Below are positions 50,392-59,120 of a stretch of 64,000 bases of DNA, piece by piece. Source of the stretch: Pseudaminobacter soli (ex Li et al. 2025) (GTDB taxonomy: Bacteria > Pseudomonadota > Alphaproteobacteria > Rhizobiales > Rhizobiaceae). The notes under the pieces were generated by a model, which searched no databases, had not been told where the DNA came from, and worked only from the letters and a program-made list of their open reading frames with translations. The DNA is taken from the NCBI RefSeq assembly GCF_003012705.1, contig NZ_PXYL01000001.1:248001-312000 (forward strand), in the 5' to 3' direction. Position numbers and translations under genes: made by a program. How positions within the stretch are numbered: the first letter of the stretch is position 1; every line of letters begins with the position of its first letter.

Positions 50392-51239
50392 CGGCAATTC
50401 AAACCCAAGCACCTGCGGTCGATCAGGAAGAGATGCGGCGGGCGCGCAGCCAGCGGCTGGAGCGCATTGGCAGATGGGTGGTGCCGCTTGCCATCATGGT
50501 GCTGGCGATCTGGCTGTGGGACCGCATCTGCGTCTGGAACGAAATTCCGCAATATATCCTGCCGCGCCCCGGCGTGGTGCTGCAGACGCTCTACAACGAT
50601 GCCGGCCTGCTGTTCGGCTCGCTTCTGGTGACGCTGAAGATCACCTTTCTCAGCCTGCTTCTGGCGGTGATCGGCGGCGTTGGGCTGTCGGTGTTGTTCG
50701 CGCAGTCGAAATGGGTGGAGATGTCGTTCTTCCCCTTCGCAGTCGTGCTGCAGGTCACGCCAATCGTGGCGATCTTCCCGCTCATCAACATCTATGTCGA
50801 CAACCAGACCGCCAAGTTGTTGCTTTGCGCCTGGATCGTGGCGTTCTTCCCAATCCTCTCCAACACGACGCTGGGCCTGAACTCGGTCGACCGCAACCTG
50901 CGCGACCTGTTCCGGCTGAACGGCGCGACGCGCTGGCAGGAGCTCTGGCACCTGCGCCTGCCGGCAGCGATGCCCTATTTCCTCGGCGGGTTGAAGATCG
51001 CGGGCGGCCTTTCGCTGATCGGCGCGGTGGTGGCCGAATTTGTCGCCGGCGCGTCCGGTCAGTCGTCGGGGCTTGCATCGCGCATCATCGAGGCGGGTTA
51101 TCGGCTCAACGCGCCGCGGCTGTTTGCGGCACTGATCCTGATCTCGCTCACCGGCATCGTCATCTTCCTCGTGCTGTCGCTCGTTTCGCATCTCATCTTG
51201 CGGCGCTGGCACGAAAGCGCGCTGAAGCAGGAGGGGTGA
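50388..51239 (+). CDS. ABC transporter permease
   Basis: A 283-residue BPD-type permease of the SsuC/TauC class with about six helices. The EAA loop that docks the ATPase is seen as RLNGATRWQELWHLRLPAAMPYF. Other helices include FPFAVVLQVTPIVAIFPLIN and ALILISLTGIVIFLVLSLV. The ATG at 50388 overlaps the ATPase stop. The stop overlaps the amidohydrolase start (TGATG), so the genes are translationally coupled. Confidence 0.92.
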   Translation: MTAIQTQAPAVDQEEMRRARSQRLERIGRWVVPLAIMVLAIWLWDRICVWNEIPQYILPRPGVVLQTLYNDAGLLFGSLLVTLKITFLSLLLAVIGGVGLSVLFAQSKWVEMSFFPFAVVLQVTPIVAIFPLINIYVDNQTAKLLLCAWIVAFFPILSNTTLGLNSVDRNLRDLFRLNGATRWQELWHLRLPAAMPYFLGGLKIAGGLSLIGAVVAEFVAGASGQSSGLASRIIEAGYRLNAPRLFAALILISLTGIVIFLVLSLVSHLILRRWHESALKQEG

Positions 51240-52555
51240 TGGCGGCTGTCGATCTTCCGACTTCCTGCACCTTCACGCTTGCCAATGCCCGCGTGCATGC
51301 CTCGCTGACGCCGGGTCTCGAGGCGCAGCTCGATGGTGACGGCTTTGCGCTGGCGGATATCGATGTGGCGGATGGCCGGATAAAGAGCATCGGAGCCGCC
51401 ACATCGGGCAAGGCCGATGCGACTGCCGTCGATCTCAAGGGCCGCATCGTGCTGCCCTGTTTCGTCGATTGCCACACCCATATCGACAAGGGGCACATCT
51501 GGCCGCGCAAACCCAATCCCGACGGCTCCTTTCCCGGCGCGCTTAGCGCAACAGATGCCGACCGAACGGCCCGCTGGAGTGCGGAGGACGTGGCCCGGCG
51601 CATGGATTTTTCCCTGCGCTCGGCCTACGCCCACGGCACCAAGGCCCTGCGCACGCATCTTGATAACGCCGCGCCGCAGGACGCGATCTCATGGCCGGTC
51701 TTCGAGGAACTGCGTGAGCGATGGAAGGGCCGGATAGAGTTGCAAGCCGTCAGCCTGATCGGCATCGACGGCGTGCGGGATGCCGACTGGTTCGAGCAAC
51801 TTGCCAGGCGCGTGGCCGCCGCGCGCGGCGTGCTTGGCGCCGTGACCTATATGGTTTCGGATCTCGACGAACTGCTGGACCGCATGTTCCGCGCGGCGAT
51901 CGCGCATGGCCTCGATCTCGATTTCCACGCCGACGAGACCGACAATGTTGAGGCGGTTTCGCTGAGGAAGATCGCCGAGGCGGCGCTGCGCCATCGCTTC
52001 GAGGGAAAAATCCTCGTCGGCCATTGCTGCTCGCTGGCGCGCCAGCCGGACCACCATGTGCTCGACACGCTGGACAAAATGGCGCGCGCGGGGCTCGCAG
52101 TCGTCTCGCTGCCGATGTGCAATCTCTACCTTCAGGACCGCCGCCACGACGGCTCCACGCCACGTTGGCGCGGAGTGACGCTGCTGCACGAGATGAAGGC
52201 ACGCGGCATCCCGGTATCGGTGGCGTCGGACAATACGCGCGATCCGTTTTACGCCTATGGCGACCTCGACATGCTGGAAGTCTACCGCATGGCAACGCGC
52301 ATCTTGCATTTCGATCATCCCGTGGGCGATTGGCCGAAGACGGTTGCCGCGACGCCGGCAGAGGTGATGCGGCTGGATGGGGCAGGGCTGCTGCGGGCCG
52401 GTGGACCGGCCGATTTCATCATCTTCAAAGGGCGAAGCTGGACCGAGCTTTTGTCGCGGCCCGAATCCGACCGGATCGTCGTGCGCGACGGAAAACCGAT
52501 CGATGCCGAACTGCCGGACTACGCCGAACTCGACGATCTGATGGTGGGGGGATGA
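51239..52555 (+). CDS. Cytosine-deaminase-like metal amidohydrolase
   Basis: A 438-residue amidohydrolase related to cytosine deaminase (CodA). The metal site is PCFVDCHTHIDKGHIW. The proton-shuttle region FHADETDNVEAVS matches the CodA HCDE motif. GHCCSLARQPDHH is the next ligand, and SDNTRDPFYAYGDLDMLEVY contains the late aspartate. CodA homologues deaminate cytosine and related bases, but the residues CCSL in place of the usual TTAM-like segment may alter specificity. It is the third gene of a translationally coupled set, so the imported ligand is probably its substrate. Confidence 0.85.
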   Translation: MAAVDLPTSCTFTLANARVHASLTPGLEAQLDGDGFALADIDVADGRIKSIGAATSGKADATAVDLKGRIVLPCFVDCHTHIDKGHIWPRKPNPDGSFPGALSATDADRTARWSAEDVARRMDFSLRSAYAHGTKALRTHLDNAAPQDAISWPVFEELRERWKGRIELQAVSLIGIDGVRDADWFEQLARRVAAARGVLGAVTYMVSDLDELLDRMFRAAIAHGLDLDFHADETDNVEAVSLRKIAEAALRHRFEGKILVGHCCSLARQPDHHVLDTLDKMARAGLAVVSLPMCNLYLQDRRHDGSTPRWRGVTLLHEMKARGIPVSVASDNTRDPFYAYGDLDMLEVYRMATRILHFDHPVGDWPKTVAATPAEVMRLDGAGLLRAGGPADFIIFKGRSWTELLSRPESDRIVVRDGKPIDAELPDYAELDDLMVGG

Positions 52556-53958
52556 TGGATATCGCTGCGCTGAAACGCGATCTCGACGGGCTGAAGATCG
52601 AGGACAACGAAAAGATCGTCCAGCAGAAGAGCCGCGATTTTTACTGGTACAGCCCAGTGCTGAAACGCCAGCTGGATACCGTCAGCGGCGATCTCATCGT
52701 CTCGCCGAAGAACGAGGCCGAGGTGGTCCGCGTGCTGGCTGCCTGCCACCGGCATGGCGTGCCGGTCACGCCGCGCGGCACCGGCACGGGCAATTACGGC
52801 CAGGCCATGCCGTTGTCAGGTGGCGTGGTTCTGTCGCTTGCCGACATGAACGAGGTCACGTCGATCTCGCCGGGGCGCGTGGTGTGCGGGCCGGGCGCGA
52901 TCATCGCCGACATCGACAAGGCCACGCGCGCGCATTCGGGGCAGGAACTTCGCCTGCACCCCTCCACCTACAACACCGCCTCCATCGGCGGCTTCATCGC
53001 CGGCGGATCGGGCGGCGTCGGCTCGATCAATTTCGGCGGCTTACGCGATTTCGGCAATGTGCTGCGCCTGCGCGTCGTCACCATGGAGGCCGAGCCCAGG
53101 GTGCTCGATCTCACCGGCGAAGACCTGCACAAGGTAACTCACGCCTATGGCACCAACGGCATCATCACCGAGGTGGAGATGCCGCTGACCGCCTCCTACG
53201 ACTGGGTGGACGTGATCGTCGGTTTCGACAGTTTCATGGGCGCTGCGCGCTACGGCAATGCGCTTGGCTGCCAGGACGGGCTGTTGACGAAACTCATCAC
53301 GCCGATCGCCGCGCCCGTGCCGCAGAACTATTTCAAGCGACACCAGCGCTTCTTCCGACCTGGCCAGAGCATCTGCCTGGTGATGGTGGCGCCGCATTCG
53401 CTGGATGCCTTCCTGGCGTTTACTCGCCGCGAGGGCGGCGAGGTGGTCTTCAACACTGCGGCCATGACGGATGAGGAGAAGAAGGGCCTGCCGCCGGCCT
53501 TCGAGCTGGCCTGGAACCACACGACGCTTAGGGCGCTGCGTGTCGATCCATCGATCACCTATCTGCAGTCGCTCTACCCGTTCCCCAACCAACTCGCGCT
53601 GGTGGAGGAGATGGACGCCATGTTTCCGGGCGAGGTGTTTTCGCATCTGGAGTTCGTGCGCTTCGACGGCAACATCACCTGCTTCGGCCTGCCGCTAGTA
53701 AAATTCACCACGGAGGAACGGCTGGAAGAGATCATCCGCCTCTTCCAGGACAATGGCTGCCCGATCTTCAACCCGCACCGCTACACGCTGGAAGAGGGCG
53801 GCATGAAGCAGACCGACCAGGTCCAGCTCGCCTTCAAGCGCGAGGCCGACCCGCACGGGCTGCTTAATCCGGGCAAGATGATCGCCTGGGAAAACCCGGA
53901 ATATGATTATCGGTCCGGCCGGACTTACTTGTTCAAGGGATTGGAGAAGGTGGGGTGA
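52552..53958 (+). CDS. FAD-binding (GlcD/VAO-type) oxidoreductase
   Basis: A 468-residue flavoenzyme of the PCMH/vanillyl-alcohol-oxidase type. The FAD region is seen as TPRGTGTGNYGQAMPLSGGV and HPSTYNTASIGGFIAGGSGG. The C-terminal part has DPHGLLNPGKMIAW. Such enzymes oxidise hydroxy acids, sugars or heterocycles. ATG occurs twice in a row (52552 and 52555), and either could start translation. It overlaps the amidohydrolase stop and probably handles a product of the same pathway. Confidence 0.87.
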   Translation: MMDIAALKRDLDGLKIEDNEKIVQQKSRDFYWYSPVLKRQLDTVSGDLIVSPKNEAEVVRVLAACHRHGVPVTPRGTGTGNYGQAMPLSGGVVLSLADMNEVTSISPGRVVCGPGAIIADIDKATRAHSGQELRLHPSTYNTASIGGFIAGGSGGVGSINFGGLRDFGNVLRLRVVTMEAEPRVLDLTGEDLHKVTHAYGTNGIITEVEMPLTASYDWVDVIVGFDSFMGAARYGNALGCQDGLLTKLITPIAAPVPQNYFKRHQRFFRPGQSICLVMVAPHSLDAFLAFTRREGGEVVFNTAAMTDEEKKGLPPAFELAWNHTTLRALRVDPSITYLQSLYPFPNQLALVEEMDAMFPGEVFSHLEFVRFDGNITCFGLPLVKFTTEERLEEIIRLFQDNGCPIFNPHRYTLEEGGMKQTDQVQLAFKREADPHGLLNPGKMIAWENPEYDYRSGRTYLFKGLEKVG

Positions 53959-53965
53959 GGGCGGC

Positions 53966-54553
53966 ATGAAGGTTCTGGTCGTCTATTGCCATCCCGTGCC
54001 GGAAAGCTTTTGCGCGGCGGTGCGCGACACGGCGCTCGACGCCATAGCTGCAAAGGGCTGCGAGGCGCGGCTGGTTGATCTCTATGCCGAGAATTTCGAT
54101 CCCGTGATGCGCGACTGCGAGCGGCGCGAATACAATGATCGCGCTCCAACCGATCCGGCGCTGGCCGCGCATATCGAGCACCTGAAATGGGCCGAGGCCA
54201 TCGTCTTCGTCTATCCGACCTGGTGGTACGGCCTGCCGGCGATGCTGAAGGGCTGGCTGGATCGTGTCTGGGCAACAGACGTCGCCTTCCAACTGCCGAA
54301 AGGGCCGGGGCCGATCAGACCGCTGATGACCCATGTCTCCAAGATCGCGGTCATCACCACCTGTGGTGCGCCGCGCTGGTGGTCGCATGCGGTCGGTCAT
54401 CCCGGCCGCAAGACGATCCTGCGCGGCATACGTTCGCTCTGCGGCTGGCGCTGCCGTACGCTGTTCCTGGCGCACTACCTGATGGACAAATCGACGCCGG
54501 AGACTCGCGCCGCGTTTTTGCGAAAGGTGCGGCGCAAGCTGGAGGCGTTTTGA
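53966..54553 (+). CDS. Flavodoxin-fold NAD(P)H oxidoreductase
   Basis: A 195-residue NAD(P)H quinone/azo-reductase-like protein starting MKVLVVYCHPVPESF and containing the FMN-binding YPTWWYGLPAMLKGWLDR, typical of the NQO1/KefF group. It is the last gene of the sigma-54 operon, 7 bases after the FAD oxidoreductase. A role in reducing the pathway's ring compound or quinone acceptor is inference. It converges with the next dehydrogenase gene across 34 bases. Confidence 0.86.
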   Translation: MKVLVVYCHPVPESFCAAVRDTALDAIAAKGCEARLVDLYAENFDPVMRDCERREYNDRAPTDPALAAHIEHLKWAEAIVFVYPTWWYGLPAMLKGWLDRVWATDVAFQLPKGPGPIRPLMTHVSKIAVITTCGAPRWWSHAVGHPGRKTILRGIRSLCGWRCRTLFLAHYLMDKSTPETRAAFLRKVRRKLEAF

Positions 54554-54587
54554 GCGCTGCCCTCCCACGGAGGAAGGGCATGGATGA

Positions 54588-57032
54588 CTACGCCCTGACC
54601 CGCTCCGCCTTCGGATCATACATCGGCTTCAGCGAAGCTTCGGCCTCAAAGCGTTCGCCCGCGATCTCGATCTCATATTTCGCGCCGAGAATGTCGGCCT
54701 CGCTCTGGCCCTTGGCGGGCACGTAGCCCATGCCGATGGCACCGCCGAGATGGTGGCCGTAATTGCCGGACGTCACCGTGCCCACGATCTTGCCGTCGCG
54801 TACGATGGCCTCGTTGTGGAACAGCAGCGGCTCCGGATCGGTGAGGCGGAACTGCACCATGCGGCGATCGAGGCCGGCTTCCTTCTTGGAGAGCACCGCG
54901 TCGCGGCCGATGAAGTCACCCTTGCCGGTCTTCACGGCAAAGCCGAGGCCTGCCTCCAGCACGTGATCCTCATCGGTGATGTCGTGGCCGAAATGGCGGA
55001 ACGCCTTTTCGATGCGGCAGGAATCGAGCGTGTGCAGGCCGCACAGTTTCAGGTCGAACTCGCGGCCGGCCTCTTCCAACGCCTCGAAGACGTGCGCCGT
55101 CTGGTCGGTCGAGACATAGAGCTCCCAGCCGAGTTCGCCGACATAGGTCACGCGATGGGCGCGGGCCAGGCCCATGCCGATCTCGATTTCCTGGAAGGTG
55201 CCGAAGGGGTTGTTCTCGTTGGAAAAATCGTTGGGGCTTACCTTCTGGATCAGCTCGCGCGAACGCGGTCCCATCAGGCAGAGCACGGATTCGGAAGCCG
55301 TGACGTCGGTGATGATGACGAACTCGTCGCGAACATGCTTGCGCAGCCAGGCGAGATCGCGCTGCAGCGTGGCACCCGGCACCACGGCGAAGAAGGCGGT
55401 GTCCGACAGGCGCGAGATCGTGAGGTCGCTTTCGATACCGCCGCGATTGTTCAGCATCTGCGTGTAGACGATCTTGCCCGGCGCGACGTCGAGATCGTTG
55501 GCGCACATGCGCTGCAGGAAGGCGAGCGCATCACGGCCCTCGATGCGGATCTTGCCGAAGGAGGTCATGTCGAACAGGCCGACATTGTTGCGCACGGCCA
55601 GATGTTCCTCGCGGCCGTTCTCGAACCAGTTCTGGCGCTTCCAGCTGTAGCGGTATTCGCGTTCCTGACCTTCCTTGGCGAACCAGTTGGCGCGCTCCCA
55701 GCCGGCGACTTCGCCGAAGACGGCGCCGCGCGCCTTGAGGTGCTCGTGGATGGGCGACCGGCGCACGCCGCGCGAGGTCACCACCTGGCGGTAGGGGAAG
55801 TGGTCGGCGTAGAGCAGGCCAAGCGTTTCGGAGACGCGTTCCTTGAGATAGGCGCGGTTCTTCTGGAACGGCTGGGCGCGGCGGATATCCACCTCCCAGA
55901 GGTCGAAGGGTGCTTCGCCATCGTTGATCCACTGGGCCAGCGCCATGCCCGCGCCGCCGGAGGAGACGATACCGATGGAGTTGTAGCCGGCAGCCACCCA
56001 GTAGCCGCCCAGCTCCGGCGCTTCGCCGAGATAGTAGCGGTCGTCCGGGGTAAAACTTTCGGGACCGTTGAAGAAGGTGTGGATGCCGGCGGTGCCGAGC
56101 ATGGGCATACGGTTTACGCCCATTTCGAGGATCGGCTCGAAATGCTCGAAGTCCTCCGGCAGCTGGTCGAAACAGAAGTCCTCGCGGATGCCTTCCATGC
56201 CCCACGGTTTTGCCTTGGGCTCAAAGGCGCCGAGCATCATCTTTCCGGCGTCTTCCTTGTAGTAGGCGCACTCGTCCGGCACGCGCAGCACCGGAAGGCG
56301 GCCAAGGCCCTCGATGGCCTCGGTGACGAGATAGAAATGCTCGCAGGCATGCAGCGGCACGGTCACGCCCGACATGGCGCCGAGTTCCCGCGCCCACATG
56401 CCGGCACAGTTGATAACGACGTCGGTTTCGATCGTGCCCTGTTCGGCGCCTTGCGCCCAGGAAACGCCGGTGACGCGGCCGTTCTTCTGGTGGACGGCGG
56501 TGACCTTCACGCCTTCGACGATCTTTGCGCCGCGCTGGCGCGCGCCCTTGGCAAGCGCCATGGCGATGTTGGCCGGGTCGCACTGGCCGTCGAGCGGCAA
56601 GTGCACGGCGCCGACCACGTCGGAGACGTTGAGATGCGGGTACATCTCCTTGACTTCCTGGGGCGAGATCTCGCGCACGTCGACATCGAAGGCACGGGCC
56701 AGCGAGGCCTGGCGGTAGATCTCGTGCTTGCGCTCTTCCGTGAGCGCGACCGTGATCGAGCCGACCTGGCGCATGCCGGTGGCGACGCCGGTCTCTTCCT
56801 CAAGCTTGACGTAAAGGTCGGCGGAGTATTTCGCCAGCCGGGTCATGTTCTGCGAGGCGCGCAGCTGGCCGATCAGGCCAGCGGCGTGCCAGGTGGTGCC
56901 GCAAGTAAGCTGCTTGCGTTCCAAAAGCACGATGTCCGTCCAGCCGAGCTTGGCAAGATGATAGGCAACGGAACAACCGGATACGCCGCCGCCAATGATG
57001 ACGGCGCGGGCCTTTTGCGGCAAAGGAGTCAT
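54588..57032 (-). CDS. FAD-GcvT fusion dehydrogenase (dimethylglycine/sarcosine type), copy 1
   Basis: An 814-residue two-domain protein. The N-terminal DAO-type FAD domain has VIIGGGVSGCSVAYHLAK and LTCGTTWHAAGLIGQLR. The C-terminal aminomethyltransferase (GcvT) domain has FGKIRIEGRDALAFLQRM and LCGLHTLDSCRIEKAFRHFG, which bind tetrahydrofolate. Enzymes of this form strip N-methyl groups from dimethylglycine or sarcosine and pass formaldehyde to folate. Substrate choice cannot be read from sequence. The stop of the upstream aminotransferase gene overlaps its start (ATGA). It ends a four-gene operon. Confidence 0.88.
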   Translation of the reverse strand: MTPLPQKARAVIIGGGVSGCSVAYHLAKLGWTDIVLLERKQLTCGTTWHAAGLIGQLRASQNMTRLAKYSADLYVKLEEETGVATGMRQVGSITVALTEERKHEIYRQASLARAFDVDVREISPQEVKEMYPHLNVSDVVGAVHLPLDGQCDPANIAMALAKGARQRGAKIVEGVKVTAVHQKNGRVTGVSWAQGAEQGTIETDVVINCAGMWARELGAMSGVTVPLHACEHFYLVTEAIEGLGRLPVLRVPDECAYYKEDAGKMMLGAFEPKAKPWGMEGIREDFCFDQLPEDFEHFEPILEMGVNRMPMLGTAGIHTFFNGPESFTPDDRYYLGEAPELGGYWVAAGYNSIGIVSSGGAGMALAQWINDGEAPFDLWEVDIRRAQPFQKNRAYLKERVSETLGLLYADHFPYRQVVTSRGVRRSPIHEHLKARGAVFGEVAGWERANWFAKEGQEREYRYSWKRQNWFENGREEHLAVRNNVGLFDMTSFGKIRIEGRDALAFLQRMCANDLDVAPGKIVYTQMLNNRGGIESDLTISRLSDTAFFAVVPGATLQRDLAWLRKHVRDEFVIITDVTASESVLCLMGPRSRELIQKVSPNDFSNENNPFGTFQEIEIGMGLARAHRVTYVGELGWELYVSTDQTAHVFEALEEAGREFDLKLCGLHTLDSCRIEKAFRHFGHDITDEDHVLEAGLGFAVKTGKGDFIGRDAVLSKKEAGLDRRMVQFRLTDPEPLLFHNEAIVRDGKIVGTVTSGNYGHHLGGAIGMGYVPAKGQSEADILGAKYEIEIAGERFEAEASLKPMYDPKAERVRA

Positions 57033-58222
57033 GCGATTTTGCTTTCCTTGGGTGGGCTGTAGGAGGCCACGAAGCGCCGGAGGCGCTGAGCTGCTTCCTT
57101 CAATGTTTCTTCAGGCTGGCAAAGGCTGATGCGGATATGGCCGGCGGCAGACTCGCCGAAGCTGAGGCCGGGCATCACGGCAACGTTTTCGGCATCGAGG
57201 AACCCGAAGGCGAATTTCTCGCAGTCGGGCTCGATGCCGCTGATGTCGAGCATGACATACATGCCGCCTTCCGACCCGCGCACGGTGACGTTGTTGAGGC
57301 CGTGCACGGCGTCGAGGAACATGGTGCGCCGAGCAGCATAGCGTTCGGCGATCTCCCTCACGCCATAGCCGTTTTCCAGTGCCTCGGCCGCCGCGCGCGA
57401 GACGAAGTCGGGCAGGCCGTAGGTGGTGACGAGGCTGAGACTGGCCAAAACCGCGATGAGTTCCTCCGGTCCGGTCAGCCAGCCGATGCGCCAGCCGGTC
57501 ATGCCGTGGCTCTTCGACATGGAGTTGATGACCAGAGTGCGCTCGGCCATGCCGGGCAGGGCGCGAGGCGACAGGTGCTCGCCACCGCCAAGCGTCCAGT
57601 AGACCTCGTCGGAGAGAAGCCAGAGGTCGTGCTTGCGGCAGACCTCGGCGAGCCCTTCGAGGCTTTTGCGCGTGTAGACGGCGCCGGTCGGATTGTTCGG
57701 CGTGTTGATGAGAATGGCGCGTGTGTTGGGCCTAACCGCCTTCTCGATGTCTTCCGCGCGCGGCTGAAAACCGTCCTCCGAGCGCGCTTCGACCACTGTG
57801 AAATCGGCACCCACCGCACGGAAGGTCGGCGGGTAGGTAGCGTAATAGGGCGCCACCACGATGGCGTGGTCACCGGGATCGAGCACGGCCTGGGCGGCAG
57901 CGTAGAGCGCTAGCTGGCCGCCCGGTGCGGCAAGAATTTCGTCGGCGGTGGTCGGCACGCCGGTCGATTGCGTCGAAATCCGCGCCATGGCTTCGCGCAG
58001 GCGCGGAATGCCCGGAAGCTGCGTGTAGTGGTGATAGCCGCCGCGAACGGCGGTCACGCAGGCTTCGATGGTTTCGGTCGGCGTGTCGAAGTCGTGGTCG
58101 CCGACGGAGAGCATGATGATGTCCTCACCGGCTTCCTTGCGGGTGACGGCTTCGACGTGGACTTCCCAACCGTCCTTGCCGGAAGGGGTGATACCGGAAA
58201 CGCGTGCGGATGGCTTAGGCAT
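57029..58222 (-). CDS. Class I/II PLP aminotransferase
   Basis: A 397-residue aminotransferase of the aspartate/alanine type. The PLP lysine is in INSMSKSHGMTGWRIGWLTG. NTPNNPTGAVYTRK is the substrate-binding loop, and the C-terminal arginine is in GHIRISLCQPEE. The ATG at 58222 overlaps the upstream methyltransferase gene by 8 bases. A longer in-frame start lies inside that gene. The specific amino acid is unknown. Co-operonic demethylases suggest an amino acid or N-methyl amine. Confidence 0.87.
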   Translation of the reverse strand: MPKPSARVSGITPSGKDGWEVHVEAVTRKEAGEDIIMLSVGDHDFDTPTETIEACVTAVRGGYHHYTQLPGIPRLREAMARISTQSTGVPTTADEILAAPGGQLALYAAAQAVLDPGDHAIVVAPYYATYPPTFRAVGADFTVVEARSEDGFQPRAEDIEKAVRPNTRAILINTPNNPTGAVYTRKSLEGLAEVCRKHDLWLLSDEVYWTLGGGEHLSPRALPGMAERTLVINSMSKSHGMTGWRIGWLTGPEELIAVLASLSLVTTYGLPDFVSRAAAEALENGYGVREIAERYAARRTMFLDAVHGLNNVTVRGSEGGMYVMLDISGIEPDCEKFAFGFLDAENVAVMPGLSFGESAAGHIRISLCQPEETLKEAAQRLRRFVASYSPPKESKIA

Positions 58223-59120
58223 CGAAGGCTCCCGCGATCTCGAAACCTTCGGCGACCAGGCGGTCGCGCAGGGCGGCGATGTGTTCGGGCCCAACCTCGC
58301 AGCAACCGCCGATGATGGAGGCGCCGCGCTTCACCCAGCCGATGGCGAAATCGGCGTAAGCGGCGGGGTCGAGGTCGTGGCGGGCATGAAGCACGTCGAC
58401 GGTGCCGCCATGCTTCAGCGCCTCGACGGCGGTGAAGCCGTTGGCATAGGCGCCGACCTTGCCGCCAAGCGCAAGAAGGTCCGCGAAGGCGGCATCGACC
58501 GCCTCGGGCCGGCAGCAATTGATCAGTCGCGCGGCGAGTGGCATGTCGCCAAGGGCCGCGTTGGCGGCGGCGAGGCTTTCGCCGCTGCGCAGGCGCGGCT
58601 CGCCATGGTCGGACAGCGTCCAGGAAACCCAGACCGGCTTGCCGCTTTCGGTCGCGGCGGTGACGGCGGCGCGTGCCTCGTCGGCCGAAGCCATGGTTTC
58701 GCAGAGGAACAGGTCGACGTGGTCTGCCTGCTCGGTAACCACGCGGCGATAAATGTCCAGCGTCTCGTCATAGGAGATGGTCAGCGCCGGCGCATAGCTG
58801 CCGAAGAGCGGCGGCAGGCAGCCGGCGATGGCCGCGTCTCCGGCCTCGTCGCGCGCTGCCTTGGCAAGTTCGATGCCACGCTTCTGCAAGGGCTTGAACA
58901 TCTCCGGAGCACCCTCACGCTCCAGCCGCTCGGGCGTGGCGGAATAGGTGTTGAGCGTGATCACCTTGGCGCCGGCACGGATGAACTCCGCATGCAGGCC
59001 GCGCACCAGATCGGGCTCCTCCATCAACACCTTTGCCGACCAGAGCGGCGATGGCTCGCTCTTGCTTCGGCGCACGAGTTCCTGACCCATGCCGCCGTCC
59101 GTGAGGACAACCTTCGTCAT
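58215..59120 (-). CDS. Homocysteine S-methyltransferase family protein
   Basis: A 301-residue zinc methyltransferase of the betaine-homocysteine or S-methylmethionine type. Visible zinc ligands are Cys in RLINCCRPEAV and the pair in IIGGCCEVGPEH, with DGGMGQELVRR at the N-terminus. It moves a methyl group to homocysteine, making methionine. In an operon with N-methyl amino-acid dehydrogenases it may salvage methyl groups from a betaine. The start overlaps the stop of the upstream dehydrogenase (ATGA). Confidence 0.87.
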   Translation of the reverse strand: MTKVVLTDGGMGQELVRRSKSEPSPLWSAKVLMEEPDLVRGLHAEFIRAGAKVITLNTYSATPERLEREGAPEMFKPLQKRGIELAKAARDEAGDAAIAGCLPPLFGSYAPALTISYDETLDIYRRVVTEQADHVDLFLCETMASADEARAAVTAATESGKPVWVSWTLSDHGEPRLRSGESLAAANAALGDMPLAARLINCCRPEAVDAAFADLLALGGKVGAYANGFTAVEALKHGGTVDVLHARHDLDPAAYADFAIGWVKRGASIIGGCCEVGPEHIAALRDRLVAEGFEIAGAFDA

